A stretch of DNA of 64,000 nt, taken from NCBI GenBank assembly GCA_025916135.1, contig CP104793.1:3596001-3660000 (forward strand), given 5' to 3'. The notes below the pieces were generated by a model, which searched no databases, was not told the origin of the DNA, and saw only the letters and a program-made list of their open reading frames with translations. The stretch's first letter is position 1; each line of letters opens with the position of its first letter. This stretch comes from Rhodobacteraceae bacterium D3-12 (GTDB lineage: Bacteria; Pseudomonadota; Alphaproteobacteria; Rhodobacterales; Rhodobacteraceae). A program made the translations under genes and the position numbers. This document shows, piece by piece, positions 34,961 through 45,101 of the stretch.

Positions 34961-35347
34961 GCCTTGATTTTCATCCCCCTCACGGCGTCCACCGCGCGAG
35001 TCGATCGTACCGATGATCAACGTGGTGTTCCTCCTGTTGATTTTCTTTCTGATGACCTCGCAACTTTCCCCGCCCGAGCCGTTCAGGTCGAGCCACCCGA
35101 GGCCAAACAAGAAAACGCCGCCGAAGCAGCGCCGGTCCTCTATCTGTCGTCAGAAGGCGAGATCGCATTCGAAAACCTCCGCGGCACATCCGCGATTACG
35201 CTCGCCGCGTCTCGCCTTGAAAAGGGTGCAGCCCCGCTGCAACTTCGCGCAGATCAGAACACGCCCGCCACCAAAGTTGCGGCCATGCTCAAGGAATTGG
35301 CAGCAGCGGGCATCACCGAAATCGCTTTGATTACGCGTGCGCCATGA
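34957..35347 (+). pseudogene. exbD: ExbD biopolymer transport protein, second copy, two frameshifts
   Basis: ATG at 34957 overlaps the first exbD stop. The ExbD parts sit in three frames: MSLDFHPP, then RESIVPMINVVFLLLIFF (from about 34999), then VEPPEAKQENAAEA (from about 35088). Two single-base losses explain this: one C in the run at 34975-34979 (five C where six would restore SRRPPRES) and one G at about 35084-35088 (TTCAGG for TTCGAGG). An Asn replaces the usual helix Asp (PMINVV), so this copy may be specialised even if intact. About 130 residues when repaired. Confidence 0.85.
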
Positions 35348-36276
35348 AACGATTGCTTGAGCCTCTCGCATTCACCGCGCTGGCTGTTCTAGCGCATCTA
35401 ATCTTCATTGCAGATTTCCGCACTCAGGACGGGTTGCAATCCGGCGGCGTTGGCGGCGCCGCCCTCATCACGCTTGCCGCCGCTCCGCCGCAGATCGAAA
35501 CCATGGTCGAAGCATGGGACACGCCGCCCGAAACCGCCGTTGCCCAGACCATGCCAAAGGCACCGGCACAGCCCGACGTCGCACCACCTCCGCCCACAAA
35601 CAGCTTTGATGCCCCACCGGCAATGCCCGGCGCGGTGGCGCTTCCCTCCAACCCAATCAACAAACCCCAACTGCCACAGTTTGACAGCGCAACACCTGAA
35701 CCGCCGGTGTCGGATCTTGCCGTAAAATCCTCTCGCCGCCCCAAGACGCGCCCCGAACCGCCCAAGAAAGAAATCGCAAAACCAAAGCCACAGGCAAAGC
35801 CGAAACCAACCCAAAAGGCGCAGGCCAAGAAAAAGCCAACGCCCAAACCCGCGCCCAAAAAGGCCGCTAAAAAAGCCAAGACTGCGCAAAAGGCAACAGC
35901 CGGTCGCGCGGCCCAAAAAGCTGCTGGAAGCGGCGGCAGCAGCAGCGCAGGAAATGCCGGAAAATCCAAGACCGCAATCCTGAGCAAAGGTAAGCAGCAA
36001 CGGCTTATCTCTGTCTGGGGCGGGCGCATCCGCGCCAAAATCGAACGTAGCAAGCGTTATCCTCGTGGAGCCAAGAAGCGCGGCAGGGTCGTGCTGCGCC
36101 TCTCGATCAGCCCATCCGGTTCGGTCCGCGGTGTTTCGATCGCGCGCTCCTCTGGCAACAGCGCGCTGGATAAGGCCGCCATCGCCGCGGTACGCCGCGC
36201 CGGGCGTATGCCGCGCGCTCCAAAAGGTCTGAACAACGCCAGCTACCGCTTCAATTTGCCGATTTCGTTCCAGTAA
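35344..36276 (+). CDS. tonB: TonB-like energy transducer
   Basis: 310 residues. N-terminal membrane helix (about 6-25), a long Pro/Lys-rich periplasmic spacer with many AKPKP-type repeats (about 120-200), and a C-terminal TonB domain (RAKIERSKRYPRGAKKRGRV, then the VVLRLSI and ALDKAAIAAVRRAG segments). It ends at SFQ. It overlaps the second exbD. It transmits proton-motive force to the receptor encoded three genes upstream. Confidence 0.92.
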   Translation: MKRLLEPLAFTALAVLAHLIFIADFRTQDGLQSGGVGGAALITLAAAPPQIETMVEAWDTPPETAVAQTMPKAPAQPDVAPPPPTNSFDAPPAMPGAVALPSNPINKPQLPQFDSATPEPPVSDLAVKSSRRPKTRPEPPKKEIAKPKPQAKPKPTQKAQAKKKPTPKPAPKKAAKKAKTAQKATAGRAAQKAAGSGGSSSAGNAGKSKTAILSKGKQQRLISVWGGRIRAKIERSKRYPRGAKKRGRVVLRLSISPSGSVRGVSIARSSGNSALDKAAIAAVRRAGRMPRAPKGLNNASYRFNLPISFQ

Positions 36277-36333
36277 CGCCCCGCAACCAAAGCGCACAGT
36301 TCCTGTGAACAAAGTTTCGGCAAATGGCTGTCT

Positions 36334-36367
36334 GACGGCCCTCATTTCGGGCGTCGGGAATTTTTTT
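36334..36367 (+). terminator. Rho-independent terminator after tonB
   Basis: GACGGCCC...GGGCGTC stem with one bulged G, then GGGAA and seven T residues. Confidence 0.75.
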
Positions 36368-36380
36368 GATCAAATTTTTG

Positions 36381-36409
36381 TTGACTCTCGCCACCTCAAA
36401 TACCCTATC
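36381..36409 (+). promoter_or_regulatory. Candidate promoter of the polyamine-type ABC operon
   Basis: TTGACT (36381-36386), a 17-base spacer and CCTATC; the -10 is poor. It sits between the tonB terminator and the ATPase start. Confidence 0.3.
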
Positions 36410-36453
36410 CTTTGATATCGGGTTCACAGCGATCTGCTGCACCAGGGGGTAAA

Positions 36454-37527
36454 ATGATCAACATCCAGAACGTGACCAAGGCATTCGGCGCCGGTCAGTC
36501 TCGTTTTCTTGCGCTCGACAATGTCGACGTCACCATTCGCGAAAATGAGTTCTTTACGCTTCTCGGCCCATCAGGCTGCGGCAAGACGACCTTGCTGCGG
36601 ATCATAGCGGGGTTCGAACATCCCACCGATGGGATCGTCACCATGAATGGCGAGGATCTTCTTGCCTCTCCGCCGCACCAACGCCCCGTCAACACTGTGT
36701 TCCAAAGCTATGCGCTCTTCCCGCATTTGACCGTTGCCCAGAACATCGGGTTTGGTCTTGAAATGCTGGGCAAGCCGAAGGCTGAAATCAAAAAAACCGT
36801 TGATGAGATGATGGCACTGGTCAAAATGACCGAGATGGCCGGCCGCCAGACCAGCCAGATCTCGGGCGGTCAGCAACAACGCGTCGCCCTTGCCCGCGCC
36901 CTTGCGCCCAAGCCCAAGGTGCTGCTGCTGGACGAACCGCTCAGCGCGCTGGATTTCAAACTGCGCAAAGACATGCAGCTTGAGTTGAAGCGCCTGCAAA
37001 CCGAAACCGGGATCACCTTTGTTTTCGTTACCCATGATCAGGAAGAAGCTCTCACCATGTCCGACAGGATCGCGGTGATGAAGAGCGGCTCGATCCGTCA
37101 AATCGGCGGACCGCGTGACATCTACGACCACCCCGCAGAACGCTTCGTGGCCGACTTTATCGGTGATACGAACTTTCTCGCCGCCGAAATCACCACGTCT
37201 TCCGGTGGGGTGGCTGAGGTGCGGCTTCAATCGAACAAAACGATTGCTGCGCGAACGCCCGAGGGCGTTGATCTTGCCGGGCGCGTGACCTTGGCGGTTC
37301 GCCCCGAACACGCCACCCTTGAGAAAGAGGCCGACGGACTTTTGCCCGGCGCCCTGACCGAAATCGTCTATTTTGGAACCGACACGCATTATCATGTCGC
37401 CTTGGATGATGGCACCAAGTTCGTCGTGCGGCGGCAAAACCAACCCGACAAAAGCGCCGATTTCTCGAATGGTGACCGTGTCTCGGTCAGTTTTGCGCCA
37501 AACGTCGGCCAGGTGTTGAAGGATTAA
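36454..37527 (+). CDS. Spermidine/putrescine-type ABC transporter ATP-binding protein (PotA-like)
   Basis: 357 residues from an ATG preceded by GGGGG. Walker A GPSGCGKT (38-45), signature [15 protein letters not shown], Walker [13 protein letters not shown], and a C-terminal TOBE-type domain ([12 protein letters not shown]). First gene of a five-gene operon that ends with an amidohydrolase. Confidence 0.9.
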   Translation: MINIQNVTKAFGAGQSRFLALDNVDVTIRENEFFTLLGPSGCGKTTLLRIIAGFEHPTDGIVTMNGEDLLASPPHQRPVNTVFQSYALFPHLTVAQNIGFGLEMLGKPKAEIKKTVDEMMALVKMTEMAGRQTSQISGGQQQRVALARALAPKPKVLLLDEPLSALDFKLRKDMQLELKRLQTETGITFVFVTHDQEEALTMSDRIAVMKSGSIRQIGGPRDIYDHPAERFVADFIGDTNFLAAEITTSSGGVAEVRLQSNKTIAARTPEGVDLAGRVTLAVRPEHATLEKEADGLLPGALTEIVYFGTDTHYHVALDDGTKFVVRRQNQPDKSADFSNGDRVSVSFAPNVGQVLKD

Positions 37528-37530
37528 GAT

Positions 37531-38442
37531 ATGACAGATCTTTCCTCTGCCGCCGACAAACGCTCCGCCCGGACACGCTGGTTTTTGCTGGCGCCGGCCC
37601 TGACGATCCTCGTGATTGCCGCAAGTGGTCCGCTTCTGATCACTCTGGTCTACTCCTTTCTCTCTCCCGGCGATTACGGTGGTGTCGAATGGGATTTCTC
37701 TCTGCAAGCCTGGTTCAACGTCTTTGCCCAACGCGACATCTTTGACGACACACTTGGCTGGTCCGATGCCCATCTCAGCATCTTCTGGCGCTCGGTAAAG
37801 CTTTCCCTGCTCACCACGCTGGCCTGCCTCTTCTTTGGCTTTCCCACCGCCTATTTCATCGCAACCCGCCCCAAGCAGCAGCGCGACATCTGGATGCTGC
37901 TCATTATGATTCCGTTCTGGACCAATCTGCTGATCCGCACTTTTGCGGTGGTTGAATTGATCCGCAGCGAAGGCACCGTGAACACCCTCTTGCTTTGGAC
38001 CGGCGTGATAGATGATCCCATACCGATGCTGTTCACCGAATTCTCGATCCTGCTCGGAATGGTCTACGTCTATCTGCCGCTGATGGTTCTACCGCTCTAC
38101 GCCTCGATGGAGCGGTTGGACTTCAGCCTCGTCGAAGCAGGCTATGACCTCTACGCGACGCGCATGAAAGTACTGCGCAAAGTGATCCTGCCACTGGTCA
38201 AACCCGGCGTAATCGCCGGATCAATCCTCGTGTTCGTGCCCTCGCTCGGCGCTTATGTCACTCCCCGTGTCATGGGCGGCGGCAACCAGCTGATGATCGG
38301 CAACCTGATCGAATTGCAGTTTGGCCAAGGGCGCAACTGGCCTCTGGGTGCCGCACTTTCGATTGCGCTTCTGGCGATCGTGATGATCGCGCTGATGATT
38401 TATGTCCGCACCGCCGGGGACGAGGAGCCGAACCATGGCTAA
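37531..38442 (+). CDS. ABC permease, PotB-like
   Basis: 303 residues, six helices, with the EAA loop DLYATRMKVLRKVILPLVKP. It starts three bases after the ATPase stop and overlaps the next permease by eight bases. Confidence 0.9.
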   Translation: MTDLSSAADKRSARTRWFLLAPALTILVIAASGPLLITLVYSFLSPGDYGGVEWDFSLQAWFNVFAQRDIFDDTLGWSDAHLSIFWRSVKLSLLTTLACLFFGFPTAYFIATRPKQQRDIWMLLIMIPFWTNLLIRTFAVVELIRSEGTVNTLLLWTGVIDDPIPMLFTEFSILLGMVYVYLPLMVLPLYASMERLDFSLVEAGYDLYATRMKVLRKVILPLVKPGVIAGSILVFVPSLGAYVTPRVMGGGNQLMIGNLIELQFGQGRNWPLGAALSIALLAIVMIALMIYVRTAGDEEPNHG

Positions 38443-39241
38443 GCAAGACGGCTTCAACATCCGCCGCCAGACCGGCTTTACCACCATCGCGCTGGCATGT
38501 TTCGTGCTGCTCTACCTGCCGATCATCCTCTTGGTGGTGTATTCATTCAACGCAGGCACCTCTATCGCGATCTGGGAGGGGTTCTCCTGGCGCTGGTACC
38601 AATCGGCATGGGCCAATGAACAGGTGCAGGAAGCCACCGTGCGCAGCCTGATCCTTGCCTTCTGGGCCTCTCTCATTTCAACGAGCGTGGCTGTCATGGC
38701 CGCTCTTGCCACAACGCGCACCCGCAAATTCAAAGGGCAATCCATGGTGTACGCCATGATAAACCAACCCTTGATGGTGCCGGAAATCGTTACCGCCGTG
38801 GCGCTGTTGCTGTTCTTTGCGATGATCAAGGTCGCAACCGGATACACTGGTTTGATCTATCTCGTCGTCGCCCACTCGGCGTTTTGTATCCCTTTCGCCT
38901 ATCTGCCGATCCGCGCCCGGCTTCAGGGGATGGACCTGTCGCTGGAACAAGCCGCTTCCGACCTCTACGCCCCGCCGTTTCAGGTGTTTCGCCGTGTCAC
39001 CCTGCCCCAGCTTTGGCCGGGTATCCTTGCCGGGTCTATGTTGGCCTTCGTCATCTCTTTGGACGACGTGGTGATTACAGAATTTGTAAAATCCGCAGGT
39101 CAGGATACGCTACCAACGTACATGCTGGGCCAGCTAAGGCGAGTCGTCACGCCCGAGGTCAACGCGATCTCGACCGTGCTTCTGGCAATCTCGGTTACAA
39201 TGGTGATCGCCTTCACCGCGCTCAGCAAACTCAAGAACTAA
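38435..39241 (+). CDS. ABC permease, PotC-like
   Basis: 268 residues from the ATG at 38435, overlapping the previous gene (ATGGCTAA). Six helices, EAA loop DLYAPPFQVFRRVTLPQLWP. Forms the heterodimeric channel with the PotB-like permease. Confidence 0.9.
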   Translation: MAKQDGFNIRRQTGFTTIALACFVLLYLPIILLVVYSFNAGTSIAIWEGFSWRWYQSAWANEQVQEATVRSLILAFWASLISTSVAVMAALATTRTRKFKGQSMVYAMINQPLMVPEIVTAVALLLFFAMIKVATGYTGLIYLVVAHSAFCIPFAYLPIRARLQGMDLSLEQAASDLYAPPFQVFRRVTLPQLWPGILAGSMLAFVISLDDVVITEFVKSAGQDTLPTYMLGQLRRVVTPEVNAISTVLLAISVTMVIAFTALSKLKN

Positions 39242-39268
39242 CCAAAACCACCAACAGGGAAACAAACA

Positions 39269-40294
39269 ATGAAAAAAACACTTGTTACCACGGCCCTACT
39301 GGCCGCCTTCGCCAGCCCGGCTTTTGCCGATGGCGATCTCAACATCTACAACTGGGGCAACTACACCAGCCCCGAGATGATCGCCAAATTCGAGAAAGAG
39401 ACCGGCATCAAGGTCACGATCACGGATTACGACAGCAACGACACCGCCCTTGCCAAGATCAAGGCCGGCGGCCACGGGTTTGACATTGTCGTTCCATCCG
39501 GCACCTATATCCCGATCTTTGTCGGCGAAGGTCTGCTGCTTGAATCCAAACCTAACGAAATGGAAAATTTCAAGCATATGGACCCGCAATGGGTTGATGT
39601 CGAATTCGATCCCGGCCGCAATTATACGGTGCCGTGGCAATGGGGCACTGTTGGCATCACCGTCAACACTGCGGTCTATGGCGGCGACATCAATACTGCC
39701 GCCTTGATCTTTGATCCGCCCGAAGAGCTGAAAGGCAAAATCAACGTCGTGCCGGAAATGAGTGACGTGATGGGCCTCGCCATCCGTTATGTCGGCGGCG
39801 AACAATGCACCGCCGACAAAGCGGTTCTGAAAAAAGCCCGCGACGCGTTGCAAAATGCCAAACCTTTCTGGGCGTCTATGGACTATGGCAATATCGAAAA
39901 ATACGCCAAGGGCGACATTTCGGCGGGCGTAAACTGGAACGGCGCTTCGTTCCGGGCACGGGTTCAGAATTCGGACATCGCTTTTGGCTACCCAAAAGAG
40001 GGCTTCCCGGTCTGGATGGACAACGCTGCTATTCTGGCAGACGCCAAAAATGTCGAGAACGCCAAGACGTTCCTGAACTTCATTATGGACCCGGAAAACG
40101 CGGCCATGCTGTCGGCCTTCGCACGTTATGCCAATGGCATCAAAGGGTCCGAGGCGTTCATGCCCGAAGACATGAAAGTCGCACCTGAAATCGTAGTGCC
40201 TGAGGCGCTCAAAGGGGCCGCCTTCATCGCCAAGACCTGCCCGCCAGAGGCCACCAAACTCTATACGGCAATCTGGACCGAGCTTCAGAAGTAA
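39269..40294 (+). CDS. ABC substrate-binding protein, PotD/PotF-like
   Basis: 341 residues. Signal peptide ends SPAFADG; the mature start [20 protein letters not shown] is the PotD/PotF hallmark. It binds polyamines or related amines. The next gene is an amidohydrolase, so the ligand may be an amide or N-acyl compound degraded inside the cell; not decided. Confidence 0.9.
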   Translation: MKKTLVTTALLAAFASPAFADGDLNIYNWGNYTSPEMIAKFEKETGIKVTITDYDSNDTALAKIKAGGHGFDIVVPSGTYIPIFVGEGLLLESKPNEMENFKHMDPQWVDVEFDPGRNYTVPWQWGTVGITVNTAVYGGDINTAALIFDPPEELKGKINVVPEMSDVMGLAIRYVGGEQCTADKAVLKKARDALQNAKPFWASMDYGNIEKYAKGDISAGVNWNGASFRARVQNSDIAFGYPKEGFPVWMDNAAILADAKNVENAKTFLNFIMDPENAAMLSAFARYANGIKGSEAFMPEDMKVAPEIVVPEALKGAAFIAKTCPPEATKLYTAIWTELQK

Positions 40295-40304
40295 TATCCA
40301 AAAA

Positions 40305-40345
40305 CCGCGCGGCTCCCGAACCAACGGGGGCCGCGTTTTCTTTTT
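40305..40345 (+). terminator. Terminator or attenuator between binding protein and amidohydrolase
   Basis: CGCGGCTCCCG and CGGGGGCCGCG pair with one G-U wobble around a six-base loop, followed by TTTTCTTTTT. It lies inside the operon and would reduce amidohydrolase transcript relative to the transporter. Confidence 0.8.
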
Positions 40346-40361
40346 GCCCGGAGAGAGCGCA

Positions 40362-42047
40362 ATGACCACCCAAACCGATATCATCATTCACAACGGTCAG
40401 CTCGTGACCTTCGACCCCGACCGCCCGCAAGCAACCGCCCTAGCGATGTCGGATGGCAAAATCACCGCGGTTGGAAGCGAAGCCGAGGTCATGGCCCTCG
40501 CCACCCCGGAAACCAAAATGATAGACGCCAATGGCGGCACCGTGCTTCCCGGGTTTATCGACAGCCATGTGCATCTTTTCGGTGGGTCGGTCGAACTCAC
40601 TTGCCTCAGCCTTTATGGCGTTGAGGGATTGGAAGCGATGCGCGACGCGATCGTCCCTTATGCCAATGACAACCCCGAAGACGCGCTCGTTTTCTGCGTC
40701 ATGGCCGATTACCAAATCCTTGGCACCGGCCAAACGCCAACGCGTCATGATCTGGATAAAATCCTGTCTGACCGCCCGCTTGCCCTTTTTGCCCCCGACC
40801 ATCACACCATCTGGGCCAACACCGCTGCGCTAGAGGCCGCTGGTTTGTTGCAGGGTGGCGAGGTTGATGCTGGTTCTGCAATCATCATGGGCGATGACGG
40901 CCTCGCCAATGGCGAGTTGCTCGAAGCGGGTGCCTATGGCCCCATTCTGGCCATGACACGCCACGCCGGGCGCGAAATGCTTGGCATGGTGACCGGGGCT
41001 GACCCCGTGCCCGCCCCCAGCGCGGCCGAGCGTGAAAAAGACAAGGATGCCATCGAAGCGGGTCTGAAACACTGCGCCGCTCAGGGGATCACCACACTGC
41101 ACAACATGGATGGCAACATCTATCAGCTCGAGCTGCTGAGTGAGCTGGAAGCCGAAGGCCGCCTGATCTGCCGCGTGGAAATCCCGTTTCACCTCAAAGG
41201 CACCGACCCAGTCGAACGTCTTGCCTCCGAAGCGGTCGCCATGCGCGCAAAATATCAGGGCGACAAAGTCTGGTGCAACCGCGTCAAGATGTTCATCGAC
41301 GGCGTCGTCGAAAGCGGCACCGCCCTGATGCTCGAACCTTATCCGGGTGACATGGGCGCGAATGACAACACTGGCGACGAGGTCTTCACCCAAGAGCACT
41401 TTGTGGCCTCCTGCGTCGAGGCTGACCGGCTCGGCTTTCAAATCGCCGTCCACGCCATTGGTGATGCCGGTGTCCGCCGCACGATCGACGCTTACGAGGC
41501 CGCGCTGAACGCAAATGGCAAACGCGACAGCCGCCACCGGATCGAACACCTCGAAGTCATGCATGTCGATGACATCCCGCGACTTGCCGCGCTCGATATC
41601 GTGGCGTCGATCCAGCCGGGACACGCCCCGCGTGGCCACATCTTTCCACCCACAGGCGTTGGCAGCTACCTCCACGACCACCAGATCGCCGGCGCCTACG
41701 CTTGGCAGGATATCCGCAACTCAGGGGCCAAGGTGATTTTTTCGACCGACTGGCCCGTGATCCCGGTCGATGTCATGCCCAATATCAAGGCGGCCATTGC
41801 TCCGCTTGACCTCGGGCCTGAGTGGCCGGATCAAACCCAAAGCCTGCGCGACACATTGGCAAGCTATACGCTCGATAACGCATGGGTCGAGTTCAACGAA
41901 GACCGCAAAGGGCAGCTAAAACCCGGCATGATGGCCGACATAGCGGTGATGAGCCACGACCTCACCTCGTTGCCACCCGCCGACATCACCCAAGCCCGCG
42001 CCGTGACAACGATTTGCGATGGTGTTGTAACGTATCAAGCTGGCTAA
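40362..42047 (+). CDS. Amidohydrolase family 3 protein (YtcJ-like)
   Basis: 561 residues from an ATG preceded by GGAGAGA. Metal ligands are seen in FIDSHVHLFGG (about residues 65-75) and IAVHAIGDAG, with ExxxxH-type RHRIEHLEVMH and a late Asp in FSTDWPVIP. A metal-dependent hydrolase of the urease superfamily; substrate unknown. Last gene of the PotABCD-like operon. Confidence 0.87.
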   Translation: MTTQTDIIIHNGQLVTFDPDRPQATALAMSDGKITAVGSEAEVMALATPETKMIDANGGTVLPGFIDSHVHLFGGSVELTCLSLYGVEGLEAMRDAIVPYANDNPEDALVFCVMADYQILGTGQTPTRHDLDKILSDRPLALFAPDHHTIWANTAALEAAGLLQGGEVDAGSAIIMGDDGLANGELLEAGAYGPILAMTRHAGREMLGMVTGADPVPAPSAAEREKDKDAIEAGLKHCAAQGITTLHNMDGNIYQLELLSELEAEGRLICRVEIPFHLKGTDPVERLASEAVAMRAKYQGDKVWCNRVKMFIDGVVESGTALMLEPYPGDMGANDNTGDEVFTQEHFVASCVEADRLGFQIAVHAIGDAGVRRTIDAYEAALNANGKRDSRHRIEHLEVMHVDDIPRLAALDIVASIQPGHAPRGHIFPPTGVGSYLHDHQIAGAYAWQDIRNSGAKVIFSTDWPVIPVDVMPNIKAAIAPLDLGPEWPDQTQSLRDTLASYTLDNAWVEFNEDRKGQLKPGMMADIAVMSHDLTSLPPADITQARAVTTICDGVVTYQAG

Positions 42048-42055
42048 CCCCGGCG

Positions 42056-42097
42056 GCCCGAACTCGCAACGCACGGGTTCGGGCTGCGCGCTCTTTT
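42056..42097 (+). terminator. Terminator-like hairpin after the amidohydrolase
   Basis: GCCCGAAC (42056-42063) pairs with GTTCGGGC (42077-42084); a CTCTTTT follows about eight bases later. Confidence 0.5.
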
Positions 42098-42304
42098 GGG
42101 CGCTAGGACAAGCCTCGGCGGACCATCTCCAGCGTTTCGGCTGCATTATTCACACCCCATTGGCACCGCCCCGATGGACCAGCGGCCAACAATACACTAA
42201 CACTCACATCCGACGATCCAACAGCTGTTGCTCGACGAGCTTACTGCCGCTTGCCAGCATCAAGACGCATCAACCACGCCTAACGACAGGCCCGAAAGCA
42301 CACC

Positions 42305-43270
42305 ATGACAGACGCCCCCAACTCTATCCTCGAAAATGCCAGCGCGGTTCTTTCTCTTGAAAGCGATGCACTGGCGCAATTGGCCAATGCCATCCCCGAG
42401 GATTTCGAACCCGTCGTAAACGCCATTCTGGCGATCAAGGGGCGCGTCATCCTGTCAGGCATCGGCAAATCCGGGCATATTGCGCGCAAGATAAGTTCGA
42501 CTCTTGCCTCGACGGGCACGCCCGCCTTTTTCGTCCACCCCTCCGAGGCGAGCCATGGCGACCTCGGGATGGTGACAAAATCCGATTTCTGCATCCTGAT
42601 CTCGAACTCTGGCGAAACCCGCGAGCTTTCGGACATGGTGTCCTATACCCGACGCTTTTCGATCCCTATGGCCGCAATCTCCTCGCGCCCCGACAGCGCG
42701 ATCATGCAGGCCGCGGATTATCGCCTCTCCCTGCCACCAGTGCCCGAAGCCTGCCCAATGGGCCTTGCGCCGACCACCTCCACAACAATGACCCTCGCCC
42801 TCGGTGACGCGGTTGCGGTTGCGCTGATGCAATGCCGGGCCTTTGTCGCGGAAGAATTCAAAACCTTCCACCCCGGCGGCAAACTCGGTGCGCAACTGCT
42901 CTACGTCCACCAAATCATGCACGGCCCCGAGGCGCTCGCCATCGTCCCGCCCGAGGCCAACATGGCCGACACACTCATGGAAATGAGCGCCAAGGGCTTT
43001 GGCATCGCTTGCGTCACTGACAAGAATGGCAGTCTGCAAGGCGTGATCTCCGACGGAGACATCCGGCGCCACGCCTCTGGCTTGATGCAAGAAACAGCTG
43101 GCGAAATCGCCACCGCATCCCCGAAAACCGTCTCACCCGATATTCTAGCGGCTCAGGCGCTCTCGGTGATGAACCAAAGCATGATCGGTGCGGTCGTCGT
43201 GGTCGATGACGCCGGGGCGCCTGTCGGTATTTTACGCGTGCATGATTGCCTCAAAGCTGGGATCGCCTGA
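42305..43270 (+). CDS. kpsF: Arabinose-5-phosphate isomerase (KpsF/GutQ type)
   Basis: 321 residues: an N-terminal SIS sugar-isomerase domain (SGIGKSGHIARKISSTLAST, HPSEASHGDLG) and a tandem CBS pair at about 205-320. It converts D-ribulose-5-phosphate to D-arabinose-5-phosphate, the first step of KDO synthesis. Followed at five bases by kdsB, then kdsA. Confidence 0.93.
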   Translation: MTDAPNSILENASAVLSLESDALAQLANAIPEDFEPVVNAILAIKGRVILSGIGKSGHIARKISSTLASTGTPAFFVHPSEASHGDLGMVTKSDFCILISNSGETRELSDMVSYTRRFSIPMAAISSRPDSAIMQAADYRLSLPPVPEACPMGLAPTTSTTMTLALGDAVAVALMQCRAFVAEEFKTFHPGGKLGAQLLYVHQIMHGPEALAIVPPEANMADTLMEMSAKGFGIACVTDKNGSLQGVISDGDIRRHASGLMQETAGEIATASPKTVSPDILAAQALSVMNQSMIGAVVVVDDAGAPVGILRVHDCLKAGIA

Positions 43271-43275
43271 ACACC

Positions 43276-44076
43276 ATGAAAACCGTCATCATCATTCCCG
43301 CCCGCTACGCCTCAACCCGCTACCCCGGCAAACCGCTGGTCGAGCTTGAGGACGCCAACGGCACCCGCAAATCCCTGATCCGCCGCAGTTGGGACGCCGC
43401 CGTTGCCGTGCGCGGGGTAAGCGCGGTCTATGTCGCAACCGATGACGACCGCATCAAAAGCGCCGCCGAGGGGTTCGGCGCCGAGGTTATTATGACCTCG
43501 CCCGATTGCGACAATGGCACCTCCCGCTGCGCCGACGCCGTCAATCGCGCCGGGCTTGACGCCGACCTGATCGTCAACCTCCAAGGCGACGCCCCCCTTA
43601 CTCCGGCTTGGTTCGTCGAAGACCTGATCGCGGCCATGTCCTCGCGCGACGATGTGGGAATGGCCACGCCGGTCCTGCGATGTGATGCCCAAACTTACGC
43701 CCATTTTCGCGAAGACCGATTGGCCGGGCGCGTTGGTGGCACAACGGCTGTCTTTGACGGATCAAACCGCGCCCTCTACTTCTCCAAAGAAGTCATCCCC
43801 TATATCGACCCAGCCAAGGCCGACACCGCGTACGACAACGTCTTTCACCACGTCGGGCTCTACGCCTACCGCCCTGCCGCCCTCGCCCAATATGTCACCT
43901 GGCCCCAAGGAAAACTCGAAAAGCTCGAAGGGCTAGAACAGCTTCGCTTCCTCGAAAATGGCGCGCCCGTGCTCTGCGTCGAAGTCCAAGGCAAAGGCCG
44001 CGTGTTCTGGGAATTGAACAATCCCGAAGACGTGCCGCGCATCGAACAGGTGCTCCGCGACGACGCCACGCGCTGA
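43276..44076 (+). CDS. kdsB: 3-deoxy-manno-octulosonate cytidylyltransferase
   Basis: 266 residues. Nucleotidyltransferase start VIIIPARYASTRYPGKPL and the substrate loop VNLQGDAPL. It activates KDO as CMP-KDO. A small insertion, EDANGTRKSLI, follows the PGKPL loop. Gene order with kpsF and kdsA gives a full KDO-activation set apart from the phosphatase KdsC, not seen here. Confidence 0.93.
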   Translation: MKTVIIIPARYASTRYPGKPLVELEDANGTRKSLIRRSWDAAVAVRGVSAVYVATDDDRIKSAAEGFGAEVIMTSPDCDNGTSRCADAVNRAGLDADLIVNLQGDAPLTPAWFVEDLIAAMSSRDDVGMATPVLRCDAQTYAHFREDRLAGRVGGTTAVFDGSNRALYFSKEVIPYIDPAKADTAYDNVFHHVGLYAYRPAALAQYVTWPQGKLEKLEGLEQLRFLENGAPVLCVEVQGKGRVFWELNNPEDVPRIEQVLRDDATR

Positions 44077-44084
44077 TCCGCCCG

Positions 44085-44133
44085 TTCATCTTGCTCGAAA
44101 TACTCCGGGGAGCGTGAGGGGCTGGCCCCTCAC
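44085..44133. repeat. Intergenic repeat with palindromic end, between kdsB and kdsA
   Basis: Begins TTCATCTTGCTCGAAATACT and ends in the palindrome GTGAGGGGCTGGCCCCTCAC (44114-44133). The first part resembles the sequence at 48455-48490. No U-tract follows. Confidence 0.55.
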
Positions 44134-44200
44134 TCCTGCGGTTGCAGCATCGCGCCCGCGCCTCTAACTATACGATAACGCCAATCCACAGGAGCGCCCC

Positions 44201-45022
44201 ATGACCAAGACCTTCGATATCGGCCCGATCACCGTCGGTGGCGACCTGCCCTTCTTTCTCATCGCAGGCCCCTGCCAACTCGAAAGCCTCGATCATGCCC
44301 GCATGCTGGCCGAGAAAATCGCCGAAAGCTGCGCCCCGACGTCCACACCTTTCGTGTTCAAGGCAAGCTATGACAAGGCAAACCGCTCCTCGCTCGGCTC
44401 AAAACGCGGCCTCGGGATCGACGAAGGGCTTAAAATTCTCTCGACCATTCGCGCGGAATTTGGCTGCCCGGTGCTGACCGATGTCCATCTGCCACAAGAT
44501 TGCGCACCAGTGGCCGAAGCCGTCGACATTCTGCAAATTCCGGCCTTTCTCTGCCGCCAGACAGACCTGTTGATTGCAGCTGGCGAAACCGGTGCAGCGC
44601 TTAACGTCAAAAAAGGTCAGTTCCTCGCCCCTTGGGACATGGAAAATGTCGCGGCAAAAATCGCATCGACCGGCAATGAACGCATTATGCTGTGTGATCG
44701 CGGCACCTCGTTTGGCTATAACACGCTCGTCTCCGATTTTCGCGGGCTGCCGATCATGGGGCAAACCGGCTACCCGGTGGTTTTTGATGCCACCCACTCC
44801 GTACAACAACCCGGCGGCCATGGCACCACCTCCGGCGGCCAGCGGGAGTTCGCGCCAGTGCTTGCCCGTGCCGCGGCTGCGGTCGGTGTCTCCGGCCTCT
44901 TTATCGAAACCCACGAAGACCCGGACAACGCCCCGTCGGATGGCCCCAACATGATCCCGATCACCGAAATGGCCCCGCTTCTGGCAAAGCTTTCCAAGCT
45001 CGACGCAATCGCAAAATCCTAA
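44201..45022 (+). CDS. kdsA: 3-deoxy-8-phosphooctulonate synthase
   Basis: 273 residues. Condenses phosphoenolpyruvate with arabinose-5-phosphate to KDO-8-phosphate. Family motifs: LIAGPCQLES, FKASYDKANRSS, LCDRGTSFGYN, VFDATHSVQQPGG. CAGGAG precedes the ATG. Confidence 0.95.
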   Translation: MTKTFDIGPITVGGDLPFFLIAGPCQLESLDHARMLAEKIAESCAPTSTPFVFKASYDKANRSSLGSKRGLGIDEGLKILSTIRAEFGCPVLTDVHLPQDCAPVAEAVDILQIPAFLCRQTDLLIAAGETGAALNVKKGQFLAPWDMENVAAKIASTGNERIMLCDRGTSFGYNTLVSDFRGLPIMGQTGYPVVFDATHSVQQPGGHGTTSGGQREFAPVLARAAAAVGVSGLFIETHEDPDNAPSDGPNMIPITEMAPLLAKLSKLDAIAKS

Positions 45023-45101
45023 TGGCCGCTCCGGCCAACAAGGGTGACATCCTGCGCCCCCTTGCTAAAGGCGAAAGCAGAGTATTTCAGGGAGCATTGC
45101 A

